DNA of 64,000 bases, from assembly GCF_021502675.1 (NCBI RefSeq), contig NZ_JAKFHA010000024.1, positions 1 through 64,000 of the forward strand, in the 5' to 3' direction. This DNA comes from Yinghuangia soli. GTDB lineage: Bacteria > Actinomycetota > Actinomycetes > Streptomycetales > Streptomycetaceae. Position 1 is the stretch's first letter; every line of letters starts with the position of its first letter. The position numbers and the translations under genes are program-made. Positions 7,370 to 14,251 of this stretch are shown here, piece by piece. The notes under the pieces were generated by a model, which ran no database searches, had not been told where the DNA came from, and was given only the letters and a program-made list of their open reading frames with translations.

Positions 7370-7725
7370 TGCGAGAGCTTCCGATAGTCGAGACCGCCGC
7401 CGCCGGCGTCGTGCCGTGCTGCGCGCCACTGGCCCGCGAGCCGCTGACCGCGCCCGACGCGGAGCGCCTCGCGGTGATGTTCAAGGCGCTCGGCGACCCG
7501 GTGCGCCTGCGGCTGTTCTCGATGGTCGCCTCGCACGAGGGCGGCGAGGCGTGCGTGTGCGACATCCAGGACGTGGGCGTCTCGCAGCCGACGGTCTCCC
7601 ACCACCTGAAGAAGCTGCGCGACGCCGGCCTGGTCACCTCCGAGCGGCGCGGCACCTGGGTCTTCTACAAGGTCGTCCCCGAGGTCATGGCGACGCTGTC
7701 GGGACTGCTGGGCCAGAAGGTGTGA
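7360..7725 (+). CDS. arsR: ArsR-family As(III) sensor with CxC motif
   Basis: This 121-residue repressor has the classical ArsR site: Cys65 and Cys67 in EACVCDIQ at the start of the DNA-binding region, where As(III) binding disrupts DNA contact. A further Cys20-Cys21 pair in the N-terminal arm may supply the third thiol. The recognition helix reads SQPTVSHHLKKLRDAGLV. It is divergent from the Cys-rich gene and arsI. The operator repeats touch its start codon, so it is very likely autoregulated and controls that operon. Confidence 0.9.
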   Translation: MSNLRELPIVETAAAGVVPCCAPLAREPLTAPDAERLAVMFKALGDPVRLRLFSMVASHEGGEACVCDIQDVGVSQPTVSHHLKKLRDAGLVTSERRGTWVFYKVVPEVMATLSGLLGQKV

Positions 7726-7787
7726 CGCCGCTCCGGGACCGCGGGTCCGTCACCGGATGTTCACCCGGCGGGACTGGCATCAGCCGT

Positions 7788-7834
7788 GACTGATCTGTGA
7801 GCATCAGTTCATGCTGACGTCAGTTGAAACTGAT
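7788..7834 (+). promoter_or_regulatory. Operator for the third ArsR (TCAGTT/AACTGA half sites)
   Basis: A palindrome TCAGTT-GA-AACTGA (7820-7833) lies inside the first codons of the following arsR gene. Further half sites occur upstream: GACTGATC (7788-7795) and ATCAGTT (7803-7809). This half-site family differs from the operators of the other three ArsR genes in the island. The overlap with the start codon suggests a very short or absent leader. Confidence 0.6.
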
Positions 7835-8116
7835 CTGATCCGGGTGCTGGCCGATCCGCTGCGCCTGCAGATCGTCCAGCTGCTGGCCAAGGAGACCCTG
7901 TGCACCACGCACCTGGTCGAGATCACCGGCGCCAAGCAGACCAACCTGTCCAACCACCTCAAGGTGCTGCGCGACGCGGGGGTCGTGGAGACCGAGCCGT
8001 GCGGACGCTTCAAGTACTACCGGCTGCGCCCGGACGTCCTGGAGTCCGTCGCCGCCTCGTTCACGGACCTGGCCGCCACCGCACGGGCCAACGCCGGCGC
8101 CAAGCGCGTCTGCTGA
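7811..8116 (+). CDS. arsR: ArsR-family repressor of the aquaporin/arsC module
   Basis: This 101-residue protein has the compact ArsR fold with recognition helix KQTNLSNHLKVLRDAGVV. Its cysteines are at 31 (TLCTTHL), 64 (EPCGRF) and 101 (the last residue), a different arrangement from the CxC sensor just upstream. This supports independent recruitment of arsenic-binding sites. It is followed at a 62-base distance by the aquaporin gene, then arsC genes, probably as one operon. The palindrome at 7820 indicates autoregulation. Confidence 0.88.
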   Translation: MLTSVETDLIRVLADPLRLQIVQLLAKETLCTTHLVEITGAKQTNLSNHLKVLRDAGVVETEPCGRFKYYRLRPDVLESVAASFTDLAATARANAGAKRVC

Positions 8117-8178
8117 CCCGCCGCACCCGCACCGCCTTGCCCTGCCCAGATCGACCTGCCCGGTTCCCAGGAGTCCCG

Positions 8179-8955
8179 TTGACCGCCACGCACCCCGCCG
8201 ACCCTGCGGAGCCCGCCATAGCCGCCGCCCCGCAGCCCGCCCCGGGAGCGACGCCGCCGCGCGTCCCGCTCGCCCGCCGCGCCGCTGCGGAGTTCGTCGG
8301 CACCGCTGCGCTGGTCGCCGTCGTGGTCGGCTCCGGCATCCAGGCCACCGAGCTATCGAAGGACGTCGGGGTGCAGCTGCTGGCGAACTCCCTCGCCACG
8401 GTGTTCGGCCTCGGCGTGCTGATCCTGCTGCTCGGGCCGGTCTCCGGCGCGCACTTCAACCCGGTCGTCACCCTCGCCGAGTGGTGGACGAAGCGCCACG
8501 GCGGCGGCGGGGTCACCTCGCGCGAGGTCGCCGCGTACGTCCCCGCCCAGGTCGCGGGCGCGATCGGCGGCGCGGTCCTCGCCGACGCGATGTTCGACCG
8601 CGCGCTGGTGGAGTGGTCCACCAAGGACCGCTCGGGCGGCCACCTGCTGCTCGGCGAAGTCGTCGCCACCGCGGGCCTGGTGCTGCTGATCTTCGGGCTC
8701 GCCCGCACCGACCGGCTTCAGTACGCGGCCGTCGCGGTCGCCTCCTACATCGGCGCGGCCTACTGGTTCACCTCGTCCACGTCGTTCGCGAACCCGGCCG
8801 TCACGGTCGGCCGCGCGTTCTCCGACACCTTCGCCGGGATCGAACCCGCCTCCGTCCCCGGCTTCGTCGCCATGCAGCTGATCGGCGGCGCCGTCGGACT
8901 CGCGCTGGTCGCCATGGTCTTCGGCCGCGGCAGTGGGAGCGGGAAGGACTCGTGA
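8179..8955 (+). CDS. MIP/aquaporin-family channel, probable arsenite facilitator
   Basis: This 258-residue channel protein starts at TTG 8179, with an AGGAG site six bases upstream. An Ala/Pro-rich cytoplasmic leader of about 35 residues precedes six hydrophobic helices. Both half-helix signatures are present: HFNPVVTLAEW and FANPAVTVGR. In other bacteria, aquaglyceroporin-type AqpS channels sit in ars operons and let As(III), produced by arsenate reductase, leave the cell down its gradient. The position between arsR and arsC supports that role. Water or glycerol transport cannot be excluded from sequence. The stop overlaps the next ATG. Confidence 0.85.
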   Translation: MTATHPADPAEPAIAAAPQPAPGATPPRVPLARRAAAEFVGTAALVAVVVGSGIQATELSKDVGVQLLANSLATVFGLGVLILLLGPVSGAHFNPVVTLAEWWTKRHGGGGVTSREVAAYVPAQVAGAIGGAVLADAMFDRALVEWSTKDRSGGHLLLGEVVATAGLVLLIFGLARTDRLQYAAVAVASYIGAAYWFTSSTSFANPAVTVGRAFSDTFAGIEPASVPGFVAMQLIGGAVGLALVAMVFGRGSGSGKDS

Positions 8956-9529
8956 TGGCCTCCGTCGCGGACCTCGTCCCCAAGGCGCTGACCGCAGGCG
9001 CCGTCCAGCGCCTCGCTGCCGCGTACGCCGGGGTGTTCCCGGGACGGGCCGTGCGCGCGATGGTCGAGGACTCCTATCTGCCGCTCGCCGCGTATGCCAG
9101 GGTCCCGAACCATCTGCCGCGGCCGGCCGGGCGATTCGCCGCCCAGCGCCTGGACCCCCTGGCCCACAGCAGCGCCGACGCCGCCGAGCGCGGCGCTCGT
9201 GCGCTGTTCGTGTGCACCGCGAACTCCGGCCGCTCCGAGTCGGCCGCCGCCCTGTTCAACCACCGCGCCCAGGGCACTGCGCACGCCTGGTCGGCCGGCA
9301 CCGCCCCGGCAACGGAGATCGAGCACGCAGTCGTCGCTCGCTGCGCGAGATCGGCCTGGACACCGGCGAGGAGTTCCTCAAGCCCATCAGCGCCGAGGCG
9401 GTCCAGGCTGCCGACGTCGTCGTCACCCTCGGCTGCGCCGACGCACCGCCGCTGCTCGAAGACGGAACACCCGTGACCGCCGCACCGCCCGACCCCCTGC
9501 ACCACACCCCGGAAGGAACCCCGATCCCC
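8955..9529 (+). pseudogene. Frameshifted arsC-like gene with N-terminal extension
   Basis: The frame from ATG 8955 encodes a helical extension of about 75 residues followed by the phosphatase loop FVCTANSGRSE, a variant of the usual VCVHNAGRSQ. At about 9340 the similarity moves to another frame (SLREIGLDTGEEFLKPI). It stops after TLGCADAPPLLEDG, so the conserved CPVYPGKRYEDW end is absent. A single base change could restore the middle frame, but the C-terminus would still be missing. The second frame continues without stop into the intact arsC below. It probably represents the three-helix-extended ArsC paralogue often found in actinomycete clusters. Confidence 0.7.
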
Positions 9530-9934
9530 ATGTCCGACAAGCCCTCCGTGCTGTTCGTCTGCGTCCACAACGCGGGCCGCTCCCAGATGGCCGCCGGGTT
9601 CCTCCGCCACCTCGGCCGCGACCGCATCGAGGTCCGCTCCGCCGGCTCCGTCCCAGGCAACCAGGTCAACCCCGTCGCGGTGGAGGCCATGAAGGAGGTC
9701 GGCATCGACATCGCCGACCAGACCCCCAAGGTGCTCACCACCGAGGCGGTCCAGGCGTCCGACGTCGTCATCACCATGGGCTGCGGCGACGCCTGCCCGA
9801 TCTTCCCCGGCAAGCGCTACCTCGACTGGGCCCTCGACGACCCGGCCGGCCAGGGCATCGACGCGGTGCGGCCGATCCGCGACGAGATCGAGCAGCGGGT
9901 CAGGGTTCTGATCGGCGAACTCGTCGGCGAGTAG
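9530..9934 (+). CDS. arsC: Arsenate reductase, low-molecular-weight phosphatase type
   Basis: This 134-residue protein reduces As(V) to As(III). The catalytic loop C11-x5-R17 (VCVHNAGRSQ) is intact. The second cysteine region reads MGCGDACPIFPGKRY, with Cys85 and Cys89, and the conserved aspartate follows in LDDPAGQ. Whether electrons come from thioredoxin or mycothiol/mycoredoxin cannot be decided from the motif alone; actinobacteria use both. A GGAAGGAA site lies 11 bases before ATG 9530. It is the last gene of the arsR-aquaporin-arsC unit. Its product would feed the aquaporin channel upstream. Confidence 0.92.
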   Translation: MSDKPSVLFVCVHNAGRSQMAAGFLRHLGRDRIEVRSAGSVPGNQVNPVAVEAMKEVGIDIADQTPKVLTTEAVQASDVVITMGCGDACPIFPGKRYLDWALDDPAGQGIDAVRPIRDEIEQRVRVLIGELVGE

Positions 9935-9949
9935 CGCGGCGACGTCGCC

Positions 9950-10400
9950 GCGGCCGCCGCCCACCGCATGGTCGGCGGCCACCGCTCCTGCGGGACGACC
10001 TCGCCGCCGACGGGCACCGGAAGCAGGTGGACCGGTTCGCCGTTCGGGGCAACCAGACGGTGGTTGCCGGTGGCGCCCCAGGTGTGCACCGGGCCGTACG
10101 CGTCCAACGCCCGCAGTTGGGTGCGCGCGAACGGCTCGAACAGCAGGTGCTCGGGCTCACCCCCGGCGAACGCCGCCACCACCTCGTCCGGCGCGTACCC
10201 GTCGGCTCGGGCCCGGTCGCAAAGGGGAAGCAACCACTGCTGGGCCCAGCAGCGGCGCATCAGCGGATCCAGGCCGAGCCAAGCCGCCCCGCGGGTCCCG
10301 GGCCCGCCAGGCGGGATTGGCGGAGTCGGACACGCCGCCCACCACGTGCACGTGGGCGGCCATCTCCTCGAAGTCCGTGGCTTGATGGTGCGCGGCCCCA
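9950..10400 (-). pseudogene. Decayed gene of unknown family
   Basis: Reading leftward, one frame gives FEEMAAHVHVVGGVSDSANP and, after a one-base shift near 10280, another gives AAWLGLDPLMRRCWAQQW and LLFEPFARTQLRALDAYGPV. Together they look like a genuine soluble protein of about 150 residues. No clean start or stop is present: the second frame runs on into the arsC end. I do not recognise the family. It is convergent with arsC and shares the strand of the TauE gene. Confidence 0.45.
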
Positions 10401-10453
10401 CCGACACCGCCCGCCGGCCCGAGCCCGGCGCCTGGAGCCGGGACGGGGGAGGT

Positions 10454-11278
10454 TCAGCCGTGCCGGGCGAGCTTGACCGCGGACACCAGCAGGATCAGCG
10501 CCAGCGCGGGGATCAAGACGAGGTTCGGGAACACCCCGAGCAGCAGCCCGCCGCCCACGGCGCCGGCGACCGAGCCTGCGGCCATGACGGCCGCGAAGCG
10601 CCAGTTGGCGCCGAGCACGGCGAAGCTCCCGTCGCGGCTGTAGCGGGCGAACGCCACCAGCATCGTCGGCAGGGAGACCAGCAGGGACAGGCTTCCGGCG
10701 GTCTTGATGTCGACCGCGAACAGCAGCACGATCGTGGGGATCAGCAGCTCGCCGCCGGCCACACCCATGATCGCCGCGACGACCCCGATCCCGAAGCCCG
10801 CCACCACCCCGGCCGGGATCTGCGCCCACCGCGCCAGGTCGAGGGCGCCCGCGGTGGAGGTATGCGTGGCCAGCAGAGCCGCCGCCATGAGCACCATCAG
10901 CGCGGCCAGCACCTTGTACAGGGTGGCGCTGCGCATCCGCACTGCCCAGGACGCACCGGCCCACGCCCCCAGCAGGCTCCCCGCCAGCAGGTTGACCACC
11001 ACCGGCCACTGCGCCGCCACCTGAGACGCGGACACCGCCGCCAGCCGGGCGGGCAGCGCGACCAGGACCACGACCAGGCTCATCGCCTTGTTCAGGATCA
11101 CCGCCGAGAGTGCCGCGAGGCCGAACAGGCCGATCAGCAGCGGCAGGCGGAACTCCGCGCCGCCCAGCCCGATCATCCCGCCCAGGACACCGATGCCCGC
11201 CCCCGCACCGAACACCAGCGGTATGGAGTGCAACGAGCGTGGGGCGGCGACAGCGCTTTCCGTGGTCACGACGGGCAT
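10454..11278 (-). CDS. TauE/SafE-family membrane transporter
   Basis: This 274-residue integral membrane protein has about eight hydrophobic segments in two repeats. The family glycine motifs are visible as GVLGGMIGLGGAEF near the start and AAIMGVAGGELLIPT in the second half. TauE/SafE proteins are thought to export sulfite, sulfoacetate or related organic anions. Its position inside an arsenic island, divergent from an ArsR gene with an operator between them, suggests export of an arsenical or a sulfur compound, which is inference. ATG 11278 is the start chosen. A GTG nine bases further in has better spacing to a GCGAGG site. Confidence 0.82.
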   Translation of the reverse strand: MPVVTTESAVAAPRSLHSIPLVFGAGAGIGVLGGMIGLGGAEFRLPLLIGLFGLAALSAVILNKAMSLVVVLVALPARLAAVSASQVAAQWPVVVNLLAGSLLGAWAGASWAVRMRSATLYKVLAALMVLMAAALLATHTSTAGALDLARWAQIPAGVVAGFGIGVVAAIMGVAGGELLIPTIVLLFAVDIKTAGSLSLLVSLPTMLVAFARYSRDGSFAVLGANWRFAAVMAAGSVAGAVGGGLLLGVFPNLVLIPALALILLVSAVKLARHG

Positions 11279-11356
11279 CCTCGCCGCTGCCGGCCCCCAA
11301 CCGCCACTGTGCGTTCGCACCACCAACAACGGGCGCGGAAGGGCTTCACACCCGCC

Positions 11357-11382
11357 CGTCAATCTATTATCGTCGATTGACG
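11357..11382 (+). promoter_or_regulatory. ArsR operator enclosing a -10 box
   Basis: Inverted repeat CGTCAATC (11357-11364) and GATTGACG (11375-11382) with a ten-base spacer. The spacer begins with TATTAT (11365-11370), a five-of-six match to the -10 consensus. The repeat ends directly at the arsR ATG 11383. A TTG codon in frame at 11377 would be the start of a leaderless transcript. No convincing -35 box is seen. Confidence 0.7.
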
Positions 11383-11742
11383 ATGAAAGAGAACGCTGCC
11401 CGCCCGCACCTGCTCGACGCCGACACCGCCGCCACCTACGCCGCCTGGTTCAAGGCGCTCGCCGACCCGACCCGGGTCCGGCTCGTCAACCTGCTGGCCG
11501 TAGAACGCCGCCCCATGAGCGTCGGCGAAATCGTCGAGCGCTCCGAGGTCGGCCAGTCGACGGTCTCGCATCACCTCAAGCTGCTCGCCGAGGTGCGGTT
11601 CGTCCTCGCCGAGAAGCGCGGCACCTCCACCTTCTACCGCGTCAACGAGAGCTGCCTGTCCTGTTTCCCCAGCGCCGCCGACGCCGTCATGGGCCACCCC
11701 GCCCCCGACCCCGCGGCCGTCCCCTGCGAGGAACCGACATGA
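11383..11742 (+). CDS. arsR: ArsR-family repressor of the arsM/arsN module
   Basis: This 119-residue winged-helix repressor has core FKALADPTRVRLVNLL and recognition helix GQSTVSHHLKLLAEVRFV. Its cysteines lie at 91 and 94 (ESCLSCF) and at 115 (PCEE), a C-terminal thiol site different from the other three ArsR proteins of the island. It overlaps the following arsM remnant by ATGA. It is divergent from the TauE gene, so the operator may serve both directions. A TTG two codons upstream is a possible leaderless start. Confidence 0.88.
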   Translation: MKENAARPHLLDADTAATYAAWFKALADPTRVRLVNLLAVERRPMSVGEIVERSEVGQSTVSHHLKLLAEVRFVLAEKRGTSTFYRVNESCLSCFPSAADAVMGHPAPDPAAVPCEEPT

Positions 11743-11912
11743 GCGACCACGACAACACTGCCGCCAAGGCGGACGTCGTCGCCCGCGTACGCGACCGCTA
11801 CGCGCGGGCACCCGCGGCATCAGGCGAGACCGTCCTGGAACTCGGCTACGGCATCGACGTTCTGCCCGCCACCCGCCGCGTCGGCATTGCCCCCAGACCG
11901 GGCCCGGCCTGA
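11739..11912 (+). pseudogene. Internally deleted arsM (arsenite methyltransferase) remnant
   Basis: ATG 11739 has a GAGGAA site and overlaps the arsR stop. The first 25 residues (AKADVVARVRDRYARA) fit the ArsM N-terminus. The sequence then jumps to GETVLELGYGIDVLPATRRVG, which resembles the SAM-binding motif I region GETVLDLGSG-x-GIDVL-x-xARRVG with two glycines lost. It stops at 57 codons. Missing are the Cys-rich segment between these parts and the remaining 200 or so residues. No methyltransferase activity can be expected. Confidence 0.7.
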
Positions 11913-11949
11913 CCGCCGCCGCCCTCCGCGCCCATCGACCGGAGCACAC

Positions 11950-12477
11950 ATGACCGCCCCCACCACCACACCCGCCGGCGCCGGAACCGCCTTCCACATC
12001 ACCTCGATGCGGCCCGAACACGCCGAGCAGGTTCTCGCGATCTACCAAGCCGGTATCGACACCGGCGACGCCACCTTCGAGACCAGCGCGCCGACCTGGG
12101 ATGCCTTCGACCGGTCCAAGCTCCCCGACCAACGCTACGTCGCCGCTGATGCCGACGGCCGCCTGCTCGGCTGGGCCGCCGCCTCGGCCGTCTCCGACCG
12201 CTGCGCCTACGCCGGCGTCGTCGAACACTCGGTCTACGTAAGCCCCGACGCCCAAGGCCGCGGCATAGGCCGCGCCCTCCTCGACACCCTGATCGCTTCC
12301 ACCGAGGCCGCTGGCATCTGGACTGTGCAGTCCGGCGTCTTCCCCGAGAACACCGCCAGCCTTGCTCTCCACCACGCCGCCGGATTCCGCATCGTCGGCA
12401 CCCGCGAACGCCTCGGCCGCCGCGACGGAGTCTGGCGCGACGTCGTCCTCCTCGAACGTCGCAGCACGACGCACTGA
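11950..12477 (+). CDS. arsN: ArsN1-like GNAT N-acetyltransferase (phosphinothricin/arsinothricin type)
   Basis: This 175-residue GNAT protein belongs to the phosphinothricin acetyltransferase-like group. Key features are the N-terminal MRPEHAEQVLAIYQAGIDTG, the substrate-region TFETSAPTWDAFD, the acetyl-CoA loop QGRGIGRALLDTLI and the C-terminal HHAAGFRIVGTRERLGR. ArsN1 proteins acetylate the amino group of arsinothricin, an organoarsenical antibiotic, and often also phosphinothricin. The location at the end of an arsR-arsM module strongly supports ArsN1 over a general acetyltransferase. A GGAG site lies five bases before ATG 11950. Confidence 0.8.
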   Translation: MTAPTTTPAGAGTAFHITSMRPEHAEQVLAIYQAGIDTGDATFETSAPTWDAFDRSKLPDQRYVAADADGRLLGWAAASAVSDRCAYAGVVEHSVYVSPDAQGRGIGRALLDTLIASTEAAGIWTVQSGVFPENTASLALHHAAGFRIVGTRERLGRRDGVWRDVVLLERRSTTH

Positions 12478-12860
12478 ACGCGGTGGGGGCGCAGGTTGGC
12501 CCATCGCATTCCCCTGGAGCCTTCCAATTGGGTGCGCCGGAAGGTGCAGCCAGCCCGCGCCGCCTCGTCTGCCCGCAGCTCGCCGATCTCCGCACCATCA
12601 CGGAGGACGCCGACGCTGCCCGCCACGGAGTTCATGACGAACAGCAGGATCGGCAGGGACCGACGCGGCGGCGGCGAGCTGGGAGAACTCCTCGCGGGGG
12701 CTGGTCCCGCCGAGGATCTGGATTGGCGGGGCAGTGTGTACCGGGAGTCCGGAACCGGTCCCGGGGGCGCGGATCGGGGGTAGCCCCGATGGTCCGGGAT
12801 CGCTCTGCGTCAATACGCTGGACCCGGTCGGCACAAGGGAGTTCACTCAGGGGGTAGGCG
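12478..12860. other. Intergenic stretch without a convincing gene
   Basis: About 380 bases between arsN and the next membrane protein gene. Frames are open on both strands because of GC content, but none shows a family pattern or a good ribosome site. It may be a worn-down gene on the minus strand (12.48-12.64 kb reads GELRADEAARAGCTFRRTQL), but support is weak. Confidence 0.4.
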
Positions 12861-13442
12861 ATGAACCGCACCGCTTTCGCCGACCGGGTGGAGTGGCGCT
12901 GCGCGCACTGGCAGATGTTCCGGACGCTCGCGGTGCTGACCGGACTGTCGGCGATCCTCGCCTTGGTCGCGGGGCTGGTGCTCGACGACATGGCACCGGC
13001 GCTGGTGCTGGCCGTCTTCCTGGGCGCCATGGCCGCAGGGACGGCCCTGGTCGGCAACGAGCGCAGCAAGCGGCTTCTGACGCTGGACGCGGCGGGGCTG
13101 ACGACGGTCAAGGCCGGCGCTGCGACCCGCCTCGGGTGGCACGAGATCGCCGCGGTCCACCTGAGGCTGCGCTCCGCGGTGAACCCCATGGCGGGAGCTG
13201 CGTTCGTCCGCGCGACCGCACGCGACGGGCGGATGGCCGAAGCAGCCCTGGTGTTCGTCGAAGTGGGCGTATTCCTCGACCTGCTGATCGACCTGAACAC
13301 GCCGCTCGCCGCACACGGCCTCCCGCTGACACTCGAAGGCCCGCAAGCACTGCAAGACGAACTCGCCTCCCTCCGCGCGAGCGCCGCACCCCGGTCCCCG
13401 ATCCCGCCGCGCCCCACCACGGACCCGCCCGGACCACGCTGA
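12861..13442 (+). CDS. Hypothetical protein with two membrane helices and a PH-like body
   Basis: This 193-residue protein has two hydrophobic helices at about residues 22-42 and 44-62. A soluble part (LLTLDAAGLTTVKAGAATRL, then WHEIAAVHLRL) follows that resembles the membrane-associated PH-like domains of actinobacterial membrane proteins. The C-terminal 30 residues are Pro/Arg-rich. ATG 12861 follows a GGGGGTAGGCG stretch. Function unknown. It stands alone between the arsenic island and a decayed region. Confidence 0.65.
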   Translation: MNRTAFADRVEWRCAHWQMFRTLAVLTGLSAILALVAGLVLDDMAPALVLAVFLGAMAAGTALVGNERSKRLLTLDAAGLTTVKAGAATRLGWHEIAAVHLRLRSAVNPMAGAAFVRATARDGRMAEAALVFVEVGVFLDLLIDLNTPLAAHGLPLTLEGPQALQDELASLRASAAPRSPIPPRPTTDPPGPR

Positions 13443-13479
13443 CCTGCCCGCGGTCCCGCAAGCCTCACCGAGCCGCGAT

Positions 13480-13995
13480 CGGGGCGCACATCGGGCTTTC
13501 GTAAGCCGCCCGTGCGGACGATCCACGGGCTGCCGCCCGGGAGTTCCGGGCAGGCGGGGACCATGACGACGGACACCGCCTCGCGAACTCCGCCCCATGG
13601 AAGGCCAGACGTTCCGCAGCCTCACCGGGGATGCTCATCCCGAACTCCGGACCAGGGGGGACGAGCAGGCCCGTCTCGACGAGAGTCAGCCCGTTCTCCT
13701 TCGCGGTGGCCGGTGGCAACGTGAGCGGCTGACGGGGTCGATGACGGCGACGACTCCGAGCAGGCTTGTGCAGTCGTCCGGGGCGTGGTCGGCGGTGTCG
13801 ATCGCGGTCACGCAGTCGAGCCATTCGTCGCCGATCCCGGTGACCGGCGCAGCGGCATCGTCAAGGTCCAGTCGGTTCGCCCTGTCGGCTCAGGCCTGGT
13901 TGCGGAGCTGGGCGAGGACCACCGTGCCTGCGGCCTTGCCGCCCTGGTCGCCGCCCATGCCCCCGATCGGGATGGACACCGTCGCGCGGCCGGGC
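13480..13995 (-). pseudogene. Decayed minus-strand gene with several frameshifts
   Basis: Three consecutive minus-strand segments in different frames look like ordered protein: VSIPIGGMGGDQGGKAAGTV (about 13980-13900), then DDAAAPVTGIGDEWLDCVTA and DCTSLLGVVAVIDPVS (about 13870-13740), then NGLTLVETGLLVPPGPEFGM (about 13710-13620). Between them lie a stop codon and frame changes. The family is not recognised. The remaining bases up to 14251 show no convincing gene on either strand. Confidence 0.45.
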
Positions 13996-14251
13996 CGCGG
14001 CGTGCAGGTCGCCGGTCACGTGTCGTTGGTCCGCTGCAGCACGCCCTGCCTCACGGGAGGGCCCCTGCCTTTTCGCCGTAGGTTCCGGGCCCGGATGCCG
14101 GCGACGCTCGGTGGTCGGCAGGATCGGGCAAGGTTCCGCGAGGATCCGCCGGGGACCTCAGCGCGCGGAGCTGCTGTGATGGTTGCAGTCTGGCCGCGAG
14201 GGCGCGGGCCGCGACGTGGGTGGCAGGCCCAGCCCTGCCGGGGGGCGCGAA

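Noticed and set aside
8933-9934. A single fused double-ArsC protein
   Set aside because: The phosphatase loop of the first copy is in a different frame, and the second copy has its own ATG and ribosome site.
3961-12477. Arsinothricin biosynthesis cluster
   Set aside because: Only resistance-type genes are present. No radical SAM arsL-like gene exists and arsM is broken.
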